Origin: Acidobacteriota bacterium
Lineage (GTDB): Bacteria; Acidobacteriota; UBA6911; RPQK01; JADFOI01
Direction: 5' to 3'
DNA length: 18,740 nt
Assembly: GCA_022545645.1 (NCBI GenBank)
Contig: JACZQQ010000022.1
Coordinates: 1 to 18,740 of the forward strand
The stretch's first letter is position 1. Each line of letters opens with the position of its first letter. The position numbers and the translations under genes are program-made. Shown piece by piece: positions 13,664 through 18,740 of this stretch. The notes below the pieces were generated by a model, which had not been told where the DNA came from, did not search any database, and worked only from the letters and a program-made list of their open reading frames with translations.

Positions 13664-14854
13664 ATGGCTCAGCGCAAGAAACAGTCGTCGAAGCAGGAGT
13701 CTGAGGACGCTGCTTTAGCTTCACAGAAAGAATCCCTGGAGGATGCTTTGGCCTCCAAGAGAACATCGCCAGAGGATGCTTTAGCTTTGAAGAAAAAGTC
13801 CGCCGACGATGCCTTAGCTTCCAAGACCAAATCCGCAGATGACATTCTGGCCCTCAAACTCGATGCGGAAAGGCGGAAGAGCGAGGCTGAGAGAGTCAAA
13901 CTCTGGCTTGAAGCAGAGGAGATCAGGAAACGCCTTCACACCAAGTGGTACCAGGAAACCACGACCCTGAAATGGGCTGCTGCCGGAATCGTGGTTGGGG
14001 TACTTCTTCTCACCTGGATGATCGGTTATGTTCGGCCCGTCTTAGAGTACGAGCAGGAGATCGCAGGATTACGGGGTGAAGCTGCATTACTGGAAAGTCA
14101 AAAGCTGGCCCATCAAAACGCCATAGATCGAGCTGAGATTAAGCAAAGAGCCAAGGAACTCCAAAGAAAAGACAAGACCATCAAGGAAGAACTGGCGTTT
14201 TTGGCTGCCGAGCGGGAAAATCTCCAAGCCTTACTGACCCATACCCAAGAAGACAAGACCCAATTGGCCAAACGATACGCAAGGCTCGCTTCCGACTATG
14301 GCAACATGGCCAAAAGGCAACAGTTTACGGAGAGACAACGAGCTCAATTCGCTAACCTGGAGGAATCCGTATCTGCGGAAGTCGAAGCATTGAACCGGGA
14401 CATTGAAGAAGTTCAGAAAGCCGTGCAGGAATCTGAAGTGCGGGTGCGAACCATTCAGACCCAGTTGGACACTCGTGAAATACAAGGGACAAAGACCCGG
14501 ATCGTCCACAGCAAGAAAAGCACGGAAGAGGCTGCCCAGATTGAGAAGCGGCTGAGCGATTTGGGAGCGGATGTTCAACGCAGCCCCTATCCTGAGAAGG
14601 ACTGGACAGCAAGCACCGCACTATTTTACTACGACAACTCCATGCTGACATCCGCACTACAGATTCAAACCGCGATCGCTGATATCGTAGAAGTGGAGAT
14701 GATTCAGAGCTCTGTTCTGCCTGTCGACTGGAAAACACCCACACCCAAGGCTGGCACCAAGGAGGATCCCCTCCGCCCGGTGCTGCCTCTTGCCTCCTGG
14801 CTGGAAACCACTCTCTTGCAGGCGGGCTTCGAATTGGTGCTGATGCTCGACTAG
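13664..14854 (+). CDS. Membrane-anchored coiled-coil protein with 11-aa repeats, unknown function
   Basis: I do not recognise a family for this 396-residue protein. Residues 15-70 are tandem 11-residue units of the form DALASKxxSAD. A charged helix follows, then one transmembrane segment (about 104-123, WAAAGIVVGVLLLTWMIGY). Residues about 125-295 are a long, Glu/Lys/Gln-rich coiled coil. A compact C-terminal domain (about 310-396) starts TASTALFYYDNSMLTSALQI. With no signal peptide and a positive flank before the helix, the repeats should be cytoplasmic and the coiled coil periplasmic (inference). GTAGGAG precedes the ATG at 13664. The C-terminal domain could be a small binding fold, but I cannot name it. 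Confidence 0.7.
   Translation: MAQRKKQSSKQESEDAALASQKESLEDALASKRTSPEDALALKKKSADDALASKTKSADDILALKLDAERRKSEAERVKLWLEAEEIRKRLHTKWYQETTTLKWAAAGIVVGVLLLTWMIGYVRPVLEYEQEIAGLRGEAALLESQKLAHQNAIDRAEIKQRAKELQRKDKTIKEELAFLAAERENLQALLTHTQEDKTQLAKRYARLASDYGNMAKRQQFTERQRAQFANLEESVSAEVEALNRDIEEVQKAVQESEVRVRTIQTQLDTREIQGTKTRIVHSKKSTEEAAQIEKRLSDLGADVQRSPYPEKDWTASTALFYYDNSMLTSALQIQTAIADIVEVEMIQSSVLPVDWKTPTPKAGTKEDPLRPVLPLASWLETTLLQAGFELVLMLD
13706..13873 (+). repeat. 33-bp coding repeats (11-aa hendecad units)
   Basis: Four exact-length units start at 13742, 13775, 13808 and 13841, with a 12-residue first unit before them. They encode D-A/I-L-A-S/L-K at the start and SAD/SPE at the end. An 11-residue period fits a right-handed coiled coil (hendecad). 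Confidence 0.75.
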
Positions 14855-14888
14855 CTGTTCGTCCGCACCCCCAATCCTAGTTCGACCA

Positions 14889-14917
14889 TTGCCTTTCCAT
14901 CCCTGTATACCTATATT
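14889..14917 (+). promoter_or_regulatory. Possible promoter of the YceI gene
   Basis: TTGCCT (14889-14894) and TATATT (14912-14917) are 17 bp apart. The -10 box ends only 9 bp before the ATG at 14927, so the transcript would be nearly leaderless. The AAGG at 14918 would then not be used as a ribosome site. The alternative is readthrough from the preceding gene. Confidence 0.35.
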
Positions 14918-14926
14918 AAGGCCGGC

Positions 14927-15475
14927 ATGGCTAAATGGACTTTTGAGCCCGGACACAGCGCAGCCGAGTTCTCTGTTCGGCACATGATGGTGGTTTGGGT
15001 GCGTGGACACTTCAAGAACATTACGGGCACCATCGAGTTTGACCCTGAGAATCCAGCCGAATCCTCCGTCGATACGAGCATTAATACGGAAGAGCTTTGG
15101 AGCGGAGACGCGGACAGGGATGGCCACTTGAGAGGTAGCGATTTTCTGGATGTGGAAAACCATTCCACAATTACGTTCAAGGGAAATGAGGTCGAAGTCA
15201 TCGGAAAGAACGACTTTCGAGTCACCGGTGATCTGACCCTTCGCGGCGTTACCCGAAGGGTGACTTTGGAGGTGAACTATCTAGGGCAGTGGGGCACTCC
15301 CTTCTGGGTGGATGGAAAGGACCAGGGACCCAAAATGCGTGCCGGTTTCGTAGCCAAGACCACGATTGATCGAACCGACTTCGGAATAAGCTGGAACGGG
15401 GAATTGGAAAATGGTGGCGTCGTCGTGGGTAAGGATGTCCTGATTACTATCGATATAGAGGCACTTCTGGAGTAG
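14927..15475 (+). CDS. yceI: YceI-family lipid-binding protein
   Basis: This 182-residue single-domain YceI protein is an eight-stranded lipocalin-like barrel that binds polyisoprenoids or amphiphiles. The family marks are clear: WTFEPGHSAAEFSVRHMM at the start, GTIEFDPENP, HLRGSDFLDVENHSTITFK in the centre, VTGDLTLRGVTRRVTLEV, and KTTIDRTDFGISWN near the end. It has no signal peptide, so this copy is probably cytoplasmic, unlike periplasmic E. coli YceI. The full family length is present. It stands between an unrelated membrane protein and the convergent amidohydrolase, with palindromic repeat copy D at its 3' side. Confidence 0.9.
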   Translation: MAKWTFEPGHSAAEFSVRHMMVVWVRGHFKNITGTIEFDPENPAESSVDTSINTEELWSGDADRDGHLRGSDFLDVENHSTITFKGNEVEVIGKNDFRVTGDLTLRGVTRRVTLEVNYLGQWGTPFWVDGKDQGPKMRAGFVAKTTIDRTDFGISWNGELENGGVVVGKDVLITIDIEALLE

Positions 15476-15489
15476 TCAGAAGGCAGGTC

Positions 15490-15516
15490 TAGCCGGGATT
15501 ATCCGAATGCCGGCTA
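15490..15516. repeat. Short palindromic repeat, copy D (27 bp)
   Basis: TAGCCGG (15490-15496) and CCGGCTA (15510-15516) form a perfect 7-bp stem around GATTATCCGAATG. It lies between the convergent yceI and amidohydrolase genes and can end transcripts from both sides. The amidohydrolase stop TAG is the tip of the palindrome. Confidence 0.6.
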
Positions 15517-16434
15517 AGCCTTCAGGGGAAACAGCCGGTTAAAAGTTCCACTAAAAAACTTTTCCTTGGTGGGGTCATCCACCCCGATTCTTTCCAGAAC
15601 AGCAACTTGATCTTCCCAGACCCTCCGCTGCCATCCGCGCGGAAAGAAAGAGGAGTCGGTACCAAAGAGGAGCCGATCGGGTCCCACCACCTCCAGTGCC
15701 TGACGAAACACATCTTCAAGATTCAGAGAAGGGTGATACTTGATCCAGCTGTTGGAACTGGAAGTATCCAGGTAAATATTCGGACAAAGGTCGGCGACCA
15801 TCAGTGCTTCCCTCAAGAGCCCCGCTCCAAAATGAGGGATGATCATGGGGAGTTCCGGATAACTTAGTGCTACGGAATGTAAATCGAGTGGGTTGGAAAA
15901 GCGCATGGCAAACCGGCTGGCCAGCCCCAGTTTCTTTCGCACGCCCAGGGACAGGACCCCGCAATGGACAAACACCACGGCCTCATCCAGGGAGGCTGCG
16001 GTTTCAAAAACCTCGATGGCCTTGTCTTCATACACATGAAATCGATGCATTGCCGGAAAGAGGCAGATGCAGCGCAAGCCGAGTTCGCCAACCGCCCAAC
16101 GAATTCTCTCCACTGTTTTCTCCTGGGTTGGATTCACCATAAAGAACCCGACAAACCGTTCAGGATGCTGGGCTACCGCGACGGCTACCGATTCTTCGTC
16201 ACCTGGGACACTGGCGATCAGGGCGGCCCGGTCGACCTGGTTCGAGTCCAGTTCCCGGACCCACCTTTGAGCCAACGCTTCGGGAGTTTGTGGGGCCTCC
16301 CAACCCAACGACCGGATCATCTCCTCGACAGCATTCCGAGCGTCCTGAAGGCCTTTCTCTCTGGCCAGCATCTGAAAGAAAGTAGGCGAGAAAAAATGAC
16401 AGTGACAATCGTTGAGGGACGGATTTGTGGACAT
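15514..16434 (-). CDS. Amidohydrolase-family (TIM-barrel, ACMSD-like) metal-dependent hydrolase or decarboxylase
   Basis: This 306-residue protein of the amidohydrolase-2 superfamily carries metal-site residues at the ends of the barrel strands: HxH in DCHCHFF (His11, His13), His157 in VFVHCG, His201 in IIPHFGAG and Asp260 in LLFGTDSSF. The superfamily includes ACMSD decarboxylase, 4-sulfomuconolactonase and related enzymes. The substrate cannot be assigned. The start ATG at 16434 lies 23 nt after the rpoD stop, so it is probably expressed from the rpoD transcript. The only purine-rich site (AGGGG) is rather far upstream, which suggests weak or coupled translation. Confidence 0.85.
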   Translation of the reverse strand: MSTNPSLNDCHCHFFSPTFFQMLAREKGLQDARNAVEEMIRSLGWEAPQTPEALAQRWVRELDSNQVDRAALIASVPGDEESVAVAVAQHPERFVGFFMVNPTQEKTVERIRWAVGELGLRCICLFPAMHRFHVYEDKAIEVFETAASLDEAVVFVHCGVLSLGVRKKLGLASRFAMRFSNPLDLHSVALSYPELPMIIPHFGAGLLREALMVADLCPNIYLDTSSSNSWIKYHPSLNLEDVFRQALEVVGPDRLLFGTDSSFFPRGWQRRVWEDQVAVLERIGVDDPTKEKFFSGTFNRLFPLKA

Positions 16435-16457
16435 TCAGGGAACGAACTTCAACCCCT

Positions 16458-17975
16458 TCACAGACCTTCTGTGGGCAGCACTGGAGGATCTACCGGAATC
16501 GAACCTAACCCTTGATCTTCCTGCTCTCCGCGTTCTTCCCGATATCGCAATTTGCGCAGTGCCTTGGCTTCAATCTGGCGAATCCGCTCTCGAGTCACGG
16601 AGAACCTCTGCCCAACCGACTCCAGTGTCTCTTCCGACCCATCGCCAATGCCAAACCGCATACGAATGATCTGTTCCTCACGAGGGGTCAGGGTGCCCAA
16701 GAGGGCCGCCGTCTGGTCTTTCATGCTGATATCGATCAAGACCTCGGCTGGGGAAATCGCCGTAGGGTCTTCGATGACATCACCCAGGTGACTGTCTTCG
16801 TCTTCGCCAATGGGAGTCGCCAAGGAGATGGTTTTCCGGGTGAGTTCAAGCATCTCCCTGACCTGAGTCTCGGAACTGTTCATTTTAAGGGCAACCTCTG
16901 CGGAGGTGGGCTCTCGCCCACATTCCTGAAGCAAAGCCCGTGAGGTCTGGATCATCTTGTTGATCCTTTCAATCATATGCACCGGAATCCGAATCGTCCT
17001 GGCTTGATCGGCAACGGCTCGGGTGATGTTCTGGCGAATCCACCAGGTGGCATAGGTAGAGAACTTATAACCTCTTTGATATTCAAACTTGTCGACGGCT
17101 TTCATCAAGCCGATATTTCCCTCCTGGATCAGATCAAGGAACTGAAGTCCTCTTTTGAGATACTTCTTGGCAATGGAGACTACCAATCGCAGATTGGCCT
17201 CGACCAATTCTTTTTTCGCGATCTCACCTTCCAGTTCTCCCTCCTGAATGGCCGCCAAGGTTCGTTTGAGTCCGGCAGGTGAGTCCAAGACCTCTTCCTC
17301 AATTTCCTTCATCTCCCTGCCAATTCCTCGTTGGCGCGATCGCACCTTTTTGGCCTCATCCTCTTTCAGCGGAGATTTCTGCAGCTCCTGAAGTCCCTTC
17401 GCTTCCCTCTCCAGTGCAACGATGTGCCCGACCGTGGTCTTGAGCACCTCGACAAGTTCCTGGCGAATCGGGGAGGTCAGCTCCAGATCACGAATCAGGT
17501 GAGCTATGGAAATACGAAAGCGCGCCGATTGCCAACGCAACCTTTTGTATGTCTTACTGCTCTTCTTACAGCGGCGCAGTCGCCTTCTGATCTTTTCCGA
17601 CTCGACTTCCAGAGTGGCGATTTCATCGATACGCCTGAGAACCCACCTGCGCCGCTTTTCAAGGAACTCTTCCTTGACCTCGTCTTTTCCACATACCACC
17701 AGGTTCCTGATATTCAAATCACCGTTCCGGAGCTCCCCTCCATACTTCGCGATCTGCCCGACAACGACCGGCGAACGCGACAAGGCGTTCAGGGCGTTCC
17801 TGCGACCCTTTTCAATTCTCTTGGCAATCTCGATCTCTCCTTCTCGACTCAAAAGAGGCACAGAACCCATCTTTCTCAAATAGACCCGGACCAGATCATC
17901 GATCTGCTCGAACCCTTCAGCCTTTAAATTAGACTCCCGATACTCATCATTCATAGACCAGAGTTTTCCTTTCAC
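16458..17975 (-). CDS. rpoD: Primary-type RNA polymerase sigma-70 factor RpoD
   Basis: This 505-residue sigma factor has region 1.2 (VYLRKMGSVPLLSREGEIEIAKRI, 31-54), a charged non-conserved region (about 60-245) and region 2 (EANLRLVVSIAKKY...FSTYATWWIRQ, 259-315). Region 3 (IPVHMIERINK) follows, and region 4 carries the HTH (SVTRERIRQIEAKALRKLR, 459-477). Region 1.1 is missing or very short. After region 4 an unusual tail of about 28 Glu/Pro-rich residues follows. In most genomes rpoD neighbours dnaG, but not here. The start is GTG at 17975 with GGAG upstream. ATG at 17954 is possible. I call it primary because regions 1.2 to 4 are complete and canonical, though a close paralogue cannot be excluded. 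Confidence 0.88.
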   Translation of the reverse strand: MKGKLWSMNDEYRESNLKAEGFEQIDDLVRVYLRKMGSVPLLSREGEIEIAKRIEKGRRNALNALSRSPVVVGQIAKYGGELRNGDLNIRNLVVCGKDEVKEEFLEKRRRWVLRRIDEIATLEVESEKIRRRLRRCKKSSKTYKRLRWQSARFRISIAHLIRDLELTSPIRQELVEVLKTTVGHIVALEREAKGLQELQKSPLKEDEAKKVRSRQRGIGREMKEIEEEVLDSPAGLKRTLAAIQEGELEGEIAKKELVEANLRLVVSIAKKYLKRGLQFLDLIQEGNIGLMKAVDKFEYQRGYKFSTYATWWIRQNITRAVADQARTIRIPVHMIERINKMIQTSRALLQECGREPTSAEVALKMNSSETQVREMLELTRKTISLATPIGEDEDSHLGDVIEDPTAISPAEVLIDISMKDQTAALLGTLTPREEQIIRMRFGIGDGSEETLESVGQRFSVTRERIRQIEAKALRKLRYREERGEQEDQGLGSIPVDPPVLPTEGL

Positions 17976-18000
17976 GCTTTCTCAGCTCCTACCGTTATAG

Positions 18001-18020
18001 GCGTCTGAAGTTCAAGACGC
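18001..18020 (-). other. Hairpin in the rpoD leader
   Basis: GCGTCT and AGACGC pair across 8 nt. It lies between the small upstream gene and rpoD, directly before a TATAAC box, with no U tract. It could be a leader or weak termination structure. Confidence 0.3.
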
Positions 18021-18032
18021 TGTTTGCGTCGA

Positions 18033-18413
18033 TTAGTTCCCAGCAAAGGACTTGGGCCGAATCTGAAACTTTGACAACTTGCTCGATAATCCTTTCAGCT
18101 GTTCGCGATCACACCGTTGATAGCTTCGGAGAACTTCCCGGATTCTCCCGGATCCGATCTTCAAAAGGCCACACACCCAGTAGAAGCTTCCTGGAGCTTT
18201 CTCCTCGGAAAAGAACCAATGAAAAGCATCCTGCTGCCATTTCTCCCAATTTGTTCGGTTTTCTTTTCCCGATCTGCTAGGAGTCCAAAGATCCCTTAAT
18301 GCCTGCAGTAAGATGGCAACCGCCAGTTTCCTGATGGCTGCCTCCGGCCCTTTTGTCCGTCGGTAAAGCTGCGAGCTCACCAGTATCGGATATTTAACCT
18401 GTGCACTTGACAT
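18033..18413 (-). CDS. Small uncharacterised soluble protein
   Basis: This 126-residue protein runs from the ATG at 18413, with an alternative TTG at 18461. I know no named domain. The layout AIRKLAVAILLQALRDL, then WQQDAFHWFFS, then FYWVCGLLKIGSGRIREVL resembles a small helical family seen in Acidobacteria and Deltaproteobacteria, with a W-F motif followed by a C-x-x-L-x-(I/L)-x-x-x-x-(I/V)-R segment. That is recalled resemblance only. It is basic at the C-terminus, and the last helix could bind nucleic acid (speculative). It lies between ferredoxin and rpoD on the same strand. Confidence 0.6.
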   Translation of the reverse strand: MSSAQVKYPILVSSQLYRRTKGPEAAIRKLAVAILLQALRDLWTPSRSGKENRTNWEKWQQDAFHWFFSEEKAPGSFYWVCGLLKIGSGRIREVLRSYQRCDREQLKGLSSKLSKFQIRPKSFAGN

Positions 18414-18451
18414 AGTGTTCGAGCTGAGTGCTTCGCCAGTGAGGAAACTAT

Positions 18452-18463
18452 TTTTGTACAAAA
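18452..18463. promoter_or_regulatory. 12-bp perfect palindrome TTTTGTACAAAA
   Basis: It lies 38 bp upstream of the ATG at 18413, between that gene and the ferredoxin gene, with further GTAC copies at 18465 and 18473. It is compatible with a repressor operator. No regulator is suggested by the sequence. Confidence 0.3.
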
Positions 18464-18482
18464 GTACGAAGGGTACGACCGG

Positions 18483-18740
18483 TTACTCGGGATCCCTCTG
18501 CCTCGAGTACCACCGGTAATTGATATCGATGTACTCTTGCCACTGCTCAGGCACTTCTTCTTCGGGAAAAATGGCCTCCACGGGACATTCCGGAACACAG
18601 GCACCACAATCGATACACTCTTCCGGATCAATATAAAGCATCTTCTCGCTGTCAAACTTCTCTTCATCGGTGCGCGGATGGATACAGTCGACAGGACAGG
18701 AATCCACGCAGGCGCTGTCCTTCACACCGATACAAGGTTC
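18483..18740 (-). CDS. Bacterial-type [4Fe-4S]/[3Fe-4S] ferredoxin, 5' end outside the window
   Basis: The frame stays open to the window edge, where EPCIGVKDSACVDSCPVDC is read, so the usual short MA-x-x-I-T start lies outside. Cysteines in CIGVKDSACVDSCPVDC and CIDCGACVPECPVEAI form the two clusters. The spacing of the first group and the C-terminal extension (EEVPEQWQEYIDINYRWY) fit the seven-iron/2[4Fe-4S] ferredoxins of the FdxA type. It is a small soluble electron carrier. GTG at 18725 is not the true start, because conserved residues lie before it. Confidence 0.88.
   Translation of the reverse strand, partial: EPCIGVKDSACVDSCPVDCIHPRTDEEKFDSEKMLYIDPEECIDCGACVPECPVEAIFPEEEVPEQWQEYIDINYRWYSRQRDPE

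Noticed and set aside
15964..16515. Plus-strand frame of 183 aa opposite the amidohydrolase
   Set aside because: The minus strand carries all amidohydrolase metal-site motifs. This frame has none.
17331..17927. Plus-strand frame of 198 aa opposite rpoD
   Set aside because: It is antisense to the sigma factor and has no independent support.

Overview
The window is an 18.7 kb stretch of a moderately GC-rich bacterial chromosome with genes on both strands. No 16S gene or taxonomic marker is present. The gene content points to Acidobacteriota or a close relative, and this is inference: a Ser/Thr kinase fragment of the type abundant there, a large secreted TPR protein, a DinB protein, a SoxC/SoxD pair, YceI, a DUF2914/PEGA protein and a primary sigma factor.

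Layout. At 1-52 a protein kinase gene is cut off exactly where an IS3-type terminus begins. At 53-102 lies a 50-bp remnant of a related IS end, followed by a complete IS3-family element (103-1396) with orfA, orfB and a -1 slippery heptamer. The right end of this IS lies inside the 3' end of a secreted redoxin gene (1333-2415, minus). That redoxin gene is the highlight of the window. Its open frame is interrupted only by a TGA at the first Cys position of the thioredoxin-fold CPYC motif, and a short hairpin with GGU in its loop starts 14 nt downstream, with its apical loop 20 nt downstream. This is the signature of a selenocysteine (UPYC) protein with a bacterial SECIS element.

Upstream of it (2614-4671, minus) is a cNMP-binding/degenerate HD-GYP protein with six exact-length 33-residue repeats. 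A divergent plus-strand operon (4819-8249) has a clear sigma-70 promoter and encodes a TPR protein, a Tat-exported SoxC-like molybdoenzyme and a SoxD-like cytochrome c. It converges on a pentapeptide-repeat/KAP NTPase membrane protein (8256-10565, minus). Then follow dinB-like (plus), an orphan TAXI-type binding lipoprotein (minus), a 484-bp gene-free stretch with a 203-bp inverted-repeat element and a CRP/FNR-type promoter, a DUF2914/PEGA protein, a membrane-anchored coiled-coil protein and YceI (all plus). The last block, on the minus strand, is an amidohydrolase, rpoD, a small uncharacterised protein and a ferredoxin cut by the window edge.

A dispersed palindromic repeat family (termini AGCCCGGAT...ATCCGGGCT) recurs through the window at several sizes. 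It repeatedly touches gene ends and supplies stop codons for several genes. Together with the IS debris on the left, it shows a chromosome shaped by small mobile elements.
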